Positions 1 through 9,000 of a DNA stretch of 64,000 nt are shown piece by piece (the stretch's first letter is position 1; each line of letters opens with the position of its first letter). The position numbers were made by a program, and so were the translations under genes. The notes beneath the pieces are model-generated. The model was given only the letters and a program-made list of their open reading frames with translations, ran no database searches and was not told the DNA's origin. Location of the stretch: assembly GCA_905221605.1 (NCBI GenBank), contig CAJNDS010002479.1:530001-594000 (forward strand). The letters are read 5' to 3'. This stretch comes from Symbiodinium natans. Lineage: Eukaryota > Sar > Dinophyceae > Suessiales > Symbiodiniaceae.

Positions 1-594
1 TAAGGGGTCTTGGGCTCTTTGGCTAAGCAGTGCAAGACCACTTCGAAAACATCAAACCCTAAACCCCCAAGCCCTAAAGCCCTCATCCCTAAACCCTAAA
101 CCGTTATTAAACCCACAAGGCCCTCACCCCTAAGTCCCCACAACCTAAACCCTAAGCCTAGGGGCTAGGGTTTAGGGTTTATCGTTTAGGCAAAAAGGGT
201 TTAGGGTTTAGGGCGCCGCATCGGACCTCGGCGAGACTGGGCGAGAGAGTCGCGGGGAAGCAATGCCGAAGCGGGTCGTCGACAACTCGCCTGGTTATCG
301 TGCGCCCACAGACTCGCACCACGCGCCTGGACGAGAGCTCTCCGAAGACAAGCCGTCTAGTATTTTATAGGGCGCGGCTTACGTGGGATGGGCAGTTAAA
401 AGTGAGCCCTAAAACCCTAAAACCTAAAGCCTACACCTATGAGTACCTTAACTAAGAAAATAAAACAATCATACCGAAGAACACAAAACCTTAAACCCTA
501 AACCCTGAAGCCCTAAGCCCCGATGAGCCCTAAACAGCAAAACCTGAAGAACCAAAACTCTACTCCCTAGCCCCCTAAACTCTAAACCATGGTT

Positions 595-692
595 CTGATG
601 TGTGGGCCCTGACTTCGTAAAGGGCACATAAGGGGTATATAAGAGGTACCCTTTTAAGGGCCCATACTAAGGGGCCATGTAACCACCCTTAG
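595..692. repeat. Short dispersed element, family X (GGTTCTGATGTGTGGGCCC type)
   Basis: The left end reads GGTTCTGATGTGTGGGCCC and the right part reads AAGGGCCCATACTAAGGG. Related ends occur at 13550-13585 and 53690-53790 (TTCTGACGTATGGGC and GGGCCCATACTAAGTG). The 53.7-kb copy lies inside an intron of the RS-rich gene. No coding capacity is seen. It is probably a non-autonomous element. Confidence 0.5.
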
Positions 693-794
693 CAACCCCC
701 AAACCCCTAAACCCCTGAACCCCCAAACCCTAAACCCTAAACCCCAAACCCGGACCCTAAACCCTAAACCCTAACCCCCAAAACCCCCTCCTGA

Positions 795-879
795 CAGGCC
801 TCTCTCTGGTGCTGTGGTCCCTGCTGTGTCTGCCTCGGAGATTGCATCTCCGCCTGTGCTGGATGCTGTTTCGGGTTCA
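795..879 (+). CDS. Possible exon, product unknown
   Basis: An 85-base stretch between telomeric arrays is open in a frame with mostly G or C third positions and reads RPLSGAVVPAVSASE followed by IASPPVLDAVSGS. It sits between CCCTAAA repeats upstream and TTTAGGG repeats downstream, like the proven exons elsewhere in this window. No family is recognised. It could be chance: the stretch is short and no partner exon could be joined in phase. Confidence 0.25.
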
Positions 880-1179
880 AGTTAGGGTTTAGGGCTTGAG
901 GGTTAAGGGTTTAGGGCTTACCGGTTGAGGGCTTAAGGGGGCTTAGGGGTTTTAGGGGCTTAGGGCTTAAGGGTATATTGGTAAGGATTTGGAACACAGA
1001 CAGCACAAGACCGCTGCCCTTTCGAGACATAGCAGGTGGAGCCTGGTCCTTGCAGCTCGTAGGCCCCCCAAGAGATTTAGGGTTACATCTGTATGGGATT
1101 TTGAGCCTCGAGGGGGTTACTGTATAGTTGCAATTATGGACACAGGGAGTTTTGCGGGGTGACTTTAGGGTTTAGGGTT

Positions 1180-1202
1180 GGGGGGGGGGGGGGGGGGGGG
1201 GG
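1180..1202. repeat. Poly-G run directly after TTTAGGG repeats
   Basis: An uninterrupted G run of more than 20 bases follows TTTAGGGTT. Similar G or C runs abut telomeric arrays at 6367-6389, 30125-30143, 34003-34026, 57653-57680 and 60627-60649. Confidence 0.9.
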
Positions 1203-1296
1203 CGGACTTGATGGGTAGGGTTATCAGTCAGGTGACCTACATAATATCCGAATCAGGAAGAGCCTTACGTACAGCTACCCCTGACCCTTCAAGTAG

Positions 1297-1425
1297 TACA
1301 AGTAGGGGCCCCCCAACTATACTAACTTTAGTTAAGGGAAATTATAACCTACACCATAGGACTTGTAACCCAATTTGGGGTTCTTACGACCTTACTTAGA
1401 AGTAGGGGGCCCCTACATGTAGCCC
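1297..1425. repeat. Inverted-repeat element (AAGTAGGGGCCCCC ends)
   Basis: The left end is AAGTAGGGGCCCCCC and the right end is GGGGGCCCCTACATG, an inverted pair about 125 bases apart. The internal motif ACTATACTAACTTTAGTTAAGGG recurs with small changes near 43285-43320. Telomere-like CCCTAA follows the right end. It behaves like a small non-autonomous inverted-repeat element. Confidence 0.55.
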
Positions 1426-1714
1426 TAACCCGTAGACCATCGACCCTTCTAGGGCACGTAGAGTTCTACTTGTACCTCCCGATCTCCGGAAGGTCCAAGC
1501 CTCTGAGCTACTCTGGGGTTCCTGGCATTGTGGAAGGATGTCCTTCAAGTATTGTAGTTCTGACAGGTCTGAGAATGTGATATGGTGATATGATGTTCTT
1601 ACATTTTGCATGGTGATATATATATATATACGTACATACTTGTAAGAGGCTTATACATGTATACTATTTGTATATTTGATTGTTGTGTTTTTGTAGTATT
1701 GCTCCCTTTGGATG

Positions 1715-1838
1715 AAGGCATGTCGTCTTGCGCTGTTACCGGGCCCTCTATGCGCTGGAGCAACTCGGCTGGCAGATTGGCTGTTGGTGGCTGTTGCCCT
1801 CAACCGCAGTTTTGCGAGCCGGCCATATGGAACACGGT
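1715..1838 (+). CDS. Possible exon, product unknown
   Basis: Just before a TTTAGGG array, one + frame reads RHVVLRCYRALYALEQLGWQ and continues IGCWWLLPSTAVLRAGHMEHG without a stop. The spacing of the hydrophobic stretch and the final HG faintly recalls the start of LicD/fukutin-type nucleotidyltransferase domains, but the diagnostic acidic motif that should follow was not found, so no function is assigned. Two other frames are also open over most of this stretch, which weakens the call. Confidence 0.25.
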
Positions 1839-1981
1839 TTAGGGTTTAGGGTTTAGGGTTTAGGGTTGAAGCCCTAAACCCAGGTTTTGGGCAGGCCTTC
1901 CTTGCAGTGATTGTTATTGGAGTGCTTGCTCAGACTCAGCCGGACCTGTGCAGCCTCGTTTAGAAATTCCAACGGGCAGCC

Positions 1982-3262
1982 ATGCAGCGATTGACTGTCC
2001 TGGCCGGACACGTCGTCTCGACGAGCGCAGAGGAACTGCTGAACCCATCGCCAGTAGCCAGCTACTGTGGGGTGGAGAAGTCGGACGAAGACATCGTAAT
2101 CTGCTGCGCAGTCAGAACGGCAATCACCAAAGCAAAGAAGGGTGGTTTCAAGGACACGCCGCCTGAGGACATGCTTGTCCCGCTCTTCCAGGAGATCCAG
2201 AAGAGAACAGGAGTGAAGCCCGACTGCATCGGTGACATTCAGATCGGCAACGTGATGCAGCAGGGTGGTGGAGCTCTCACCTCGCGCCAGGCCCAGTTCA
2301 TGGCAGGGCTGCCATGCACAGCAGGGTTGAGCTCGGTCAACCGTTGGTGCAGCAGCGGATTGCAGGCAGTGGCCAACATTGGCGCCTCAATTAAGGTGGG
2401 CTCCATTGACATTGGTCTGGCTGGGGGCGTGGAGCAGCTGTCTTTCTTCCCCATGGGTGAGGGCCTGGATTTGAATAAGTTCTCCGAGCATATCTTGGCG
2501 GTGGAGGATGCCAAGAACTGCCTGCTGCCCATGGGCATCACGTCCGAGAACGTGGCGGCGAAGTATGGAATCTCTTTCGAGAGGCAGAATGCCTTGGGCG
2601 CCAGGTCGAACGACTTGGCGATCGCGGCTCAAAGAAATGGTTTGTTCAAAGACGAGATTGTGCCGATCAAGACCAAGACCATAGACAAGAAGACGAAGGC
2701 TGTCAAGGAAGTCCTTGTTGACACAGATGAAGGCCCCAGAGCCGGAACTACGGTAGAAAGCCTAGGCAAGCTGAAGCCGGCTTTCAAGGCAGGTGGAACC
2801 ACCACAGCTGGCAACTCGAGTCAAGTGTCCGATGGTGCAGCCCTGGTTTTGGTAGCTCGGCGCTCTGAGGCCAAAAAGCACGGTTTGCCAATCCTGGCAC
2901 GACTGCGAAGCTTCGCAGTTGCTGGCTGTGACCCGGCACTCATGGGCATCGGGCCAGCTGTCGCAATCCCGAAAGCACTGGAGAAGGCAGGCTTGACTGT
3001 TGCCGACATCGACATCTTCGAGATCAACGAGGCCTTTGCATCCCAGGCGGTGGTGACGGTCGACACCTTGAAGATCCCCCTGGAGAAAGTGAACCCCAAG
3101 GGTGGTGCAATTGCACTTGGCCATCCGCTTGGCTGCACCGGAGCCCGGCAGATTGCAACACTGCTGCCAGAGATGAAGCGTACCAATGCCAAGTTTGGCC
3201 TGTGCTCCATGTGCATTGCAACTGGGCAGGGGGCCTGTGGCGTGTTCGAGAATGAGCAGTAA
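1982..3262 (+). CDS. Peroxisomal 3-ketoacyl-CoA thiolase (acetyl-CoA C-acyltransferase), intronless
   Basis: This 426-residue thiolase catalyses the last step of beta-oxidation, cleaving 3-ketoacyl-CoA with CoA to give acetyl-CoA and a shortened acyl-CoA. The length matches peroxisomal ACAA1-type enzymes (about 424). The nucleophile Cys123 lies in VNRWCSSGLQ, His381 in GHPLGCTG and the second catalytic Cys411 in CIATGQGA. NEAFASQ precedes the His motif. The start MQRLTVLAGHV fits a type 2 peroxisomal signal (R-L-x5-H-V), which supports this ATG and a peroxisomal location. One oddity: the residue before the nucleophile is Trp, where ACAA1-type enzymes usually have Gln. The gene has no intron, although every other well-resolved gene here has several. 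Possible reasons are retroposition or simply an intron-free locus. It is flanked by TTTAGGG arrays upstream and an AT-rich stretch downstream. Confidence 0.95.
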   Translation: MQRLTVLAGHVVSTSAEELLNPSPVASYCGVEKSDEDIVICCAVRTAITKAKKGGFKDTPPEDMLVPLFQEIQKRTGVKPDCIGDIQIGNVMQQGGGALTSRQAQFMAGLPCTAGLSSVNRWCSSGLQAVANIGASIKVGSIDIGLAGGVEQLSFFPMGEGLDLNKFSEHILAVEDAKNCLLPMGITSENVAAKYGISFERQNALGARSNDLAIAAQRNGLFKDEIVPIKTKTIDKKTKAVKEVLVDTDEGPRAGTTVESLGKLKPAFKAGGTTTAGNSSQVSDGAALVLVARRSEAKKHGLPILARLRSFAVAGCDPALMGIGPAVAIPKALEKAGLTVADIDIFEINEAFASQAVVTVDTLKIPLEKVNPKGGAIALGHPLGCTGARQIATLLPEMKRTNAKFGLCSMCIATGQGACGVFENEQ

Positions 3263-3489
3263 TGAGGCGAGCTGTTTCTAGGTCCCACACCAAAACACCA
3301 CCGTCTAGGTCTGAAGTCATTTCATCGGATCGCTCTGCCGCTTTTGTACATGTAACTTCCTTGGCCGAGGAACTCCGTTGACATTCGGGCCATCGCAAAA
3401 GACGGCTGACAATAGTAGAACCAAGAACAAAAAGCATACTAGCAGTGGCAACCATAAGAACAGACATAGTAATAGTACTAGGTCTAGGG

Positions 3490-3660
3490 TTTAGGGTTGA
3501 TTTTTATGATGACGACGACTACTACTACGAGATTATTAGCTTTGATAGACTTGAAAAAATTTTCAAATTGAATTGAAAAAGTAGCATGTTATATTCTTCT
3601 TTACTTGGAGCTACAAAAGCCGCATTAAATAATCCTAATTTAGTTTCAGCAACCCCCAGG
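3490..3660. other. AT-rich island, no gene seen
   Basis: This segment is far richer in A and T than its surroundings. It has a GATGACGACGACTACTACTAC trinucleotide stretch followed by long A/T runs. A short frame reads MLYSSLLGATKAALNNPNLV, which has a plausible composition but no recognised match. It might be an organelle-derived fragment. I cannot show this from the sequence. Confidence 0.4.
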
Positions 3661-3722
3661 GCTGACCCTAAACCCTAAACCCTAAAGCCTAAACCCTAAA
3701 CCCTAAACCCTAAACCCTAAAG
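3661..3722. repeat. Telomere-type CCCTAAA array
   Basis: Tandem CCCTAAA with one CCTAAAG variant. It ends in AAAG directly before an exon beginning GTCTTC, so it supplies the AG of a likely 3' splice site. Confidence 0.9.
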
Positions 3723-4334
3723 GTCTTCGACGTGGTTGCCGACTGCTCCGGCTTCTACGACCGGAGCCTGGCAAACTGGGCAGCATGGCAAAGAAGAACT
3801 TTGTGTCGAGGGTTTAAAGGTCCTTTAGGGTTTAGGGTTTGGGGTTTGGGGTTTGGGGTTTTGGGTTTAGGGTTGCCTGAAACCCTACAGGCTTCACAGC
3901 TGCACATTGGCTGCCCTTTTATGAATCTACCTGCATCTTCGCCTTAGGGTTTAGGCGGTTTAGGGTTTAGGGTTGCTTCGTCTGAAGGTTCATGGGTAGG
4001 CATGAAAGCAGTTGTCCCTCTACGACTCACCTCTGAGAACTCATGTACCAATGTGGACACAGACGTTGCAGATCATGTGCCGATTAGCCTTAGAGGGGGT
4101 GGGGATGCAAAAGTGATGGGAGCCCTTGTCGCTGAACTGGAACTCCTTACAGACAAGAGTCTAAGGCCACGAGGCCGCTAAACCCTAAACCCTAAACCCT
4201 AAGCCCTAAGCCCTAAGCCCTAAACCCTAAACCCTAAACCCCTCTTCTACCAGCGCATGAGATGCGTGGTCGAGCTCACGAGAGGCAGAGTCGAGTGGAA
4301 AGCCCTTGGCGCAAAGCAGGACCTAAGCAAATGA
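3723..4334 (+). CDS. Unidentified multi-exon gene, at least four exons
   Basis: Four stretches read as protein. Exon a is 3723-3804 (VFDVVADCSGFYDRSLANW, then AAWQRRTL). Exon b starts at 3891 and runs to about 3943 (FTAAHWLPFYESTCIFA). Exon c is about 4012-4177 (VPLRLTSENSC through ELELLTDKSLRPRG). The terminal exon d is 4254-4334 (RMRCVVELTRGRVEWKALGA, then KQDLSK and TGA). Exons a and b join in phase through a GT-AG intron (3805-3890) that is largely TTTAGGG repeat. The joins b-c and c-d could not be closed in phase, so exons may be missing. Third positions are GC-rich, as in the thiolase. No domain is recognised. The start is not seen and may lie in the AT-rich stretch upstream or be lost in intron sequence. 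Confidence 0.45.
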
Positions 4335-4606
4335 GCTCGAAGGCCCTCAAGAATTAAATCTGAGCTAAATGGGCACTAAACGTTATATAAACACCCTAAA
4401 CCCTAAACCCTAAACTTTAACCCTTAATAGGCACCTACTTAAACCCATACAGGGCACCTGAGCCAGTCGTACCCTTACTCTCTTTTTGCCGGGCTTGGGT
4501 TCCCCCGTAGAAGCCTGATACGCCAACAAAAGGGTTTAGGGTTTAGGGTTTAGGGTTTTCCCTTTCTTTGCGAGCGCACGCGCCGTAAACCCCGGTATTG
4601 TTTTTG

Positions 4607-4698
4607 ATGTACCCCCTTAGACTAAAAGATATGGATTATAATAAGGGGTACTACAATCCCTCCTAAGGACTGTTAGTATAAGGGGGAACATCCCAAAA
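4607..4698. repeat. Inverted-repeat element, family IV (GGATGTTCCCCCTTATACTA)
   Basis: The right end reads GTTAGTATAAGGGGGAACAT and the left end GATGTACCCCCTTAGACTAA. Inverted ends of the same family lie at 10463-10560, 11365-11438, 26812-26905 and 41550-41625. The centre carries GGATTATA and TACAATCC. Copies are about 75-100 bases and non-coding. Confidence 0.7.
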
Positions 4699-5023
4699 CA
4701 AACCCTAAACCCTAAACCCTAAACCCTAAACCCTAAACCCTAAACCCTAAACCCATAAGCGGGAACTGTTTAAGGTCTTATAGTTGTGGGACCCAGACCA
4801 GGCCCCCACAACGAAGCACTCCATGAAGAGCCGGGCACATCTTGGACGAACTCAGGCCAGCCGGTTAAGGGTTTTAGGGTTTAGGGTTTACCGTTTATAG
4901 GGTTTTGGGTTTTAGGGTTTATAGGGTTTATAGGGTTTAAAGGGTTTATAGGGTTTATAGGGTTCATCGGGTTTATAGGGTTTAGGGTTCAGCTATTGCA
5001 TGAAAGCTGCGTATATTATGTGG

Positions 5024-5118
5024 CTTGGTAGCCCAGTGGTACCCCTTTTCGGTTCAAGGTTCCTTAAGACGTAACCAACCAAGAAAAGGGTGCCCTTGTA
5101 ATAATATGGTTCTTGACA
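5024..5118. repeat. Introner-like element, family I (CTTGGTAGCCCAGTGGTACC)
   Basis: The left end CTTGGTAGCCCAGTGGTACC and the inner right motif AAAAGGGTGCCCTTGTAATA match MFS introns 2 and 5 and the first uL30 intron. No flanking exon is clear here, so its intron status at this site is unproven. Confidence 0.6.
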
Positions 5119-5509
5119 CACTAAGTTTTCCTGAGGCAGTGGTTCCGGCATTTTTCTTCGGACCCCCTTCTGCCCCCTGCCACCCCCCCCCCCCCTCCGA
5201 AAAAAAGACGGAAACAACAAAAGACAACATATCAATATTAGCAGCTCAGTCAATATATGACAAGCGAATCATAGAACAACAAATTAGAAAGTTAACTAGA
5301 AGCCAGCATAATAACTGTTTCCCCTTAACTAGCCTTGATTAAGGGGCAACCTTGGGGGGGGCGGGGAGAAGCAGGAGGGGGGAAGGAGGGGTGGGCGCCC
5401 GAAAGCCCTAAACCGCAGACCCTAATTCTTAAACCCTAAACCCTAAACCCTAGACCCTAGACCCTAGACCCCAGACCCCAAACCCTAGACCCTAGACCCT
5501 AAACCTAAT

Positions 5510-6142
5510 CACAAAAAGCCTAAGCTCTACGAACACCTTTACAATCTCAGGGCAGCACGGGTTGGTTTTGGAGTTTATAGTCCAGAGAAATGGCTATTCA
5601 TACAGGGCCCCAGACCCAGTCTAGACAGCCTCGGGGTTTAGGGTTTAGGGCTTAGGGCTTAGGGCTTAGGGCTCAGGGTTTGCTATCCCAGAAGGGGCAA
5701 AAGGGTAGTCTGGCCTGAACTTCGAATCCACAATGGGGTTTAGCGTTTGGGGTTTGGGGTTTGGGGTTTAGGGCTCTCACAACCGATTATCAAGGGACTG
5801 AAGGAGGCACCCCCTCTAGGGGACCTTTGGGGTTATCTAGGGGTTATTTGGGGTATATAGGGGCTATATGAGGTGTTTAAGGTTTAGGGTTTAGGGTTTA
5901 GGGTTTAGGGTTTAGGGTTCTATAGGGGAAGAAGATGAAGGGTCCCTTCTAGGGGTCCCTCCTTGTTATCCTTTAAGGTTAGCCTGGCTCAAGCCTTTCA
6001 ATTTTTGCGTCTCGTCCCCCCCGCCCCTCCTCGGTTTCACCGCTATACCTCGGACATCCTTTTCATGAAATCCGTCGCTCAGCACAGTACCCACGATGAG
6101 GGACCTCTACTCGGCCAGACGACTGAGACGGGGGCTGATTAG
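5510..6142 (+). CDS. Unidentified gene, at least two exons
   Basis: Two coding-like stretches lie immediately upstream of the MFS gene. The first (about 5510-5633) reads HKKPKLYEHLYNLRAARVGF, then GVYSPEKWLFIQGPRPSLDS. The second (5978-6142) follows CTTTAAG and reads VSLAQAFQFLRLVPPAPPRF, then HRYTSDILFMKSVAQHSTHD, and ends EGPLLGQTTETGAD with TAG, so it looks like a terminal exon. Between them lie TTTAGGG arrays and an element ending TTCTAGGGGTCCCTCC, also seen near 13840-13855. The joins were not resolved and a middle exon may exist near 5775-5805. No family is recognised. Confidence 0.4.
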
Positions 6143-6282
6143 AAAAGGGTTTAGGGTTTAGGGTTTAGGATTTAGGGTTTAGGGTAAGCAAAGCTCTGTG
6201 AACCTTATGAATCCCCGTTTAACTCTGGCCCGCAGAAGCGGTGTTGTCTTGCTGTTTGCTTTGCTTCGTTGGTGTTTAGGGC

Positions 6283-6389
6283 CCTAAACCCTAAACCCTA
6301 AACCCTAAACCCTAAACCCTAAACCCTAAACCCTAAACCCTAAACCCTAAACCCTAAACCCTAAACCCCCCCCCCCCCCCCCCCCCCCC
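6283..6389. repeat. CCCTAAA array followed by a C run
   Basis: About twelve CCCTAAA units run directly into about 23 consecutive C. The array lies just upstream of the first exon of the MFS gene. Confidence 0.95.
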
Positions 6390-6451
6390 AGCCCCACCCA
6401 AATCCACCTCAGGAGTTGCTTGCCGAGCAGAGTTCGACTGGGACGAGCGGC

Positions 6452-8619
6452 ATGTCCACCGCGGCACAGCTGCTCCTGGCTATGACTATGCTCGTTGACT
6501 ACTCATGCACCTTTGTCTCAGCGGGTTAACATCTTACATGTTTAAGGGTACTTAAACTCAATAAGGAATAGGCATGTAAACTTTCATTATTCTCCCGACC
6601 ATGAACGAGGCACAGACCAATACCAGCCAAACATGCCAGACATCGCCAGGGATTTGGAAGCGTCTCCGACAGCAATGGGGTCCACCATCCAGGTCCACCT
6701 GTTTAGCTGCGCGCTTGGCTTACTGGTGGTCGGCCCCCTCTCTGACAGAATCTTGGTTAGCCCAGTGGTGCCGCTTTCCCCTCTTTTTTTAGTGCAAGGT
6801 TCCCTTAGAAAGTAGCCATCCCAAAAAGGGTATCTCTATTCGTGATAATATGATTGCTGGGCTACCAAGGAATCGGCAGACGACCGGTCATTTTGACTTG
6901 TCAGTTCTTGCAAGCGATCAGCACATTCACGTGCATGTGCGCCTCCAATCTGGCCTGGTTCATGGCTGGGCGTATGTTGCAAGGCTTGGCGGCCTCGAGC
7001 TACGTCGTCATTCACGCCAGCATGCGTGACTGCTTCGACGACCCAGCCAGCAGGCAGCAGGCCATGGGCAGAATGTTGCTTGGCCTTTGGGATTTGTTTT
7101 TTGTTTTAGTTTCCTGCATGGGTTATGAGTCATAAGAGGATTATATGTAGGGTTTAGGGTTTAGGGACCCTACACCCATTATGTGATATTTTCCAGATGG
7201 CCTTCAGAGCCATCCGAGGTTGTCTCTGATGCAGATCGGCCCGATCGCCGCCCCTGCCGTCGGAGGGTTCCTGGCGTCTGCATTCGGTTGGAGATTCTAG
7301 ACTTCAAGAGGATTAGGGTTTAGGATTTAGGGTTTCTAGGTAGGCCCTTGGGATGATTTTGATATTTTCCCTTGTGTGTGTTTAAGAGGATCATATTAAC
7401 CCTAAACCCTAAACCCTAAGCCCTAAGCCCTAAGCCCTAAACCCTAAACCCTAAACCCTAAACCCTAGCCCTAAACCCTAAACCCTAAATTTTAGGGTTT
7501 CAGGGGCCTTGCAAGGATTTCCCTTCGGGCTGCTGGGTGCCTTGGCAGTTCTGGCGGCATGTGCGAGCTGTCACGTGGTCCACGAGACGGCTGTTGAACG
7601 CCCGCATGGCGGCAACTCTGACTTAGCGACGTGGTAGCGCAGTGGTACCCTTTTTGGGCCCTTTATTTGTACAAGGTAACCTTGTAAAGGTACCCTTTTG
7701 GTCCCTTTTTTGGTACAAGGCTACCTTATCAAGTAATCAACCCAGAACATAGAAGGGTGCCCTTGCAGTGTGGCTACTGGGCTTCCAAGGTGAGGGACAT
7801 CTATTACATACTCGGCAGTCGAAGGCGGCTTTCCATTCTGGCGTGCGTGGGGACCACCAAGAGCTTGTTCGACCTGGTCATGTCAACCAACGCCTTCATT
7901 TTGCAAGATCACTTCGGGCAGTCAGTGACTCGGACCCGGAGAGTAGGCCCTGATTCCCTACTTTAAAGGATTTAGGTTCCAGCATAAGCCCCTTCAATCC
8001 AAACCGGGCACCCGTTTTTGTTCCTAGGTTACTCTAGGGCCACCCTAATCCCCAAGCCCTAAACCCTAAACCCCAAACCCCAAACCCCAAACCCTGAACC
8101 CCAGCCCGGTAGGTGACGCAGACATCGCTATGTATAACTGCGTTCGCCATGGCGGTGGCGATGGGCTCCCTACTGGCCAGCAGACTGCATGCAGAGCCCG
8201 TGGACGTGCTTCGCATGTTCATGCCACTGATGCTCTTTGCGGCCTCCGCACTTGTGCTGGCTGGTGTATTCTCAGACAACATCGTCTGGTACATGTCCAG
8301 CATCTCCTTCTTGCAGTTTGTTGTCTTCCCACCCATCATCGCATACCATACTGAGTTTACAGGGGAACTCCCCGAGCTGGCTGGCACAGCCATGAGTGTC
8401 GACCTGTTTTGCCAGTACATGCTTAGCTCGGTTGTTACGACCCTGAGCCTGGGTGTTGTCCAGGGCAGTACGCGCTCGGTTCTTTTTACGCTTGCTGCGA
8501 CGGTTGTAGTGACTCAGCTCATCACAGGTAGTGGCATCGGCCCACTTGCATCTGATGCTATTGACGCTGACAAAACATGTCCAGAGTCTGCGCCGGAGAC
8601 GACATGTGAGCGGAAATGA
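6452..8619 (+). CDS. MFS drug-resistance-type transporter (Bcr/CflA-like), seven exons, complete
   Basis: Exons are 6452-6524, 6616-6747, 6870-7077, 7219-7292, 7516-7625, 7790-7924 and 8113-8619. Together they make 413 codons including TGA, with phases agreeing at all six junctions, and 412 aa is usual for this family. The chain starts MSTAAQLLLAMTMLVDYSCT (helix 1), then has PNMPDIARDL, a second helix ending GPLSDRIGRRPVIL (the loop 2-3 signature of the major facilitator superfamily), GRMLQGLAAS, PIAAPAVGGFLASAFGWRF and a helical C-terminal half in the long last exon. It is predicted to be a 12-helix secondary transporter; the substrate cannot be read from the sequence. Intron ends are GT-AG, GA-AG, GC-AG, GA-AG, GC-AG and GT-AG. 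Five of the six introns are copies of repeat families found elsewhere in the window. The ATG is the first in an open frame after a C run. Confidence 0.85.
6525..6615 (+). other. MFS intron 1 (GT-AG, 91 bp)
   Basis: Begins GTTAACATC and ends GAGGCACAG. Removing it joins FVSA to DQYQPNMPDIA in phase. No repeat family is recognised in it and it has no telomeric tract, so it may be the oldest intron of the gene. Confidence 0.7.
6748..6869 (+). mobile_element. MFS intron 2: family I introner-like element (GA-AG)
   Basis: The element ends are CTTGGTTAGCCCAG and CTGGGCTACCAAG, inverted to each other. GAATC is present at 6748-6752 and again at 6870-6874. Splicing from GA at 6748 to AG at 6869 removes the element plus one GAATC copy and restores DRIGRRP. 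The element is therefore the intron, with the duplicated target providing the 5' splice site. Confidence 0.8.
7078..7218 (+). mobile_element. MFS intron 3: family VIII introner-like element (GC-AG)
   Basis: It starts GCTTGGCCTTTGGG and ends GAGCCATCCGAG. Inside are AAGAGGATTATA and a short TTTAGGG tract. Removal gives GRMLLSLMQIGP in phase. The same family forms MFS intron 4, PPR intron 2 and an intron of the RS-rich gene (54365-54501). Confidence 0.75.
7293..7515 (+). mobile_element. MFS intron 4: family VIII element with a large CCCTAAA tract (GA-AG)
   Basis: The flanks repeat GATTC at 7293 and GATTT at 7516. Removal from GA to AG gives FGWRFPFGLLGAL. The interior has GGCCCTTGGGATGATTTTGA, AAGAGGATCATA and then about 100 bases of CCCTAAA-type repeats. 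The left 40 bases carry an extra TTTAGGG tract, which suggests nesting. Confidence 0.75.
7626..7789 (+). mobile_element. MFS intron 5: family I element (GC-AG)
   Basis: It starts GCGACGTGGTAGCGCAGTGG and ends CTGGGCTTCCAAG, with a partly duplicated TACCCTTTTGG...GTACAAGG core. Splicing joins GGNSDL to VRDIYYILG in phase 0. Confidence 0.7.
7925..8112 (+). mobile_element. MFS intron 6: family II element (GT-AG)
   Basis: The exon borders carry an imperfect direct repeat (GTGACTCGGA at 7925, GTGACGCAGA at 8113). Inside are GAGTAGGCCCTGATTCCC and CCTAGGTTACTC, both shared with copies at 35678-35870 and 53540-53620, plus a telomeric tract at the 3' end. Splicing joins DHFGQS to VTQTSLCITAF. Confidence 0.75.
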
Positions 8620-9000
8620 CCCTAAACCCTAAACCCTGAACCCTAAACCCCGAAACTTTTTACATATTTTGCTGTGGCTGTGACGGGGTTCAGCCCTATG
8701 TAGATCACCTTTGTGTCAGGTCCCTGCACCTGCATGTGGGTTTAGGGTTTAGGGTTCATATCGTCGTTCATGTCTACTCTTGGGTAATTAGTTCTGCTAT
8801 CTGGCGGAGTCCGGGGATGTAGGGACGCCTGGCCCAAAATGGTGTGTTTTTTTTTTCAGCCAATGTGCTGGCAATGCCAACTCGAGCCTTCTGGAGCCTT
8901 GCCTGCGCGTGCGCCAGTGGTGTGAGTTTTAACCCCTGAACCCTAAACCAGTGGAGCACGAGTGGCCTGTCACGAAAAAGGTCTGCCGGGCAAAGCATTA
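8620..9000. other. Downstream of the MFS gene: no clear gene
   Basis: CCCTAAA and TTTAGGG tracts alternate with about 200 bases of unique sequence. One stretch (8853-8930) reads ANVLAMPTRAFWSLACACAS and might be an exon. The first 130 bases probably hold the MFS 3' untranslated region. Confidence 0.4.

Noticed and set aside
1715-1838. LicD/fukutin-type transferase exon
   Set aside because: The resemblance rests on a few residues and the acidic metal-binding motif was not found downstream.
2239-3467. Several minus-strand ORFs across the thiolase
   Set aside because: They are antisense shadows of a GC3-rich coding sequence, with no start context or motif of their own.
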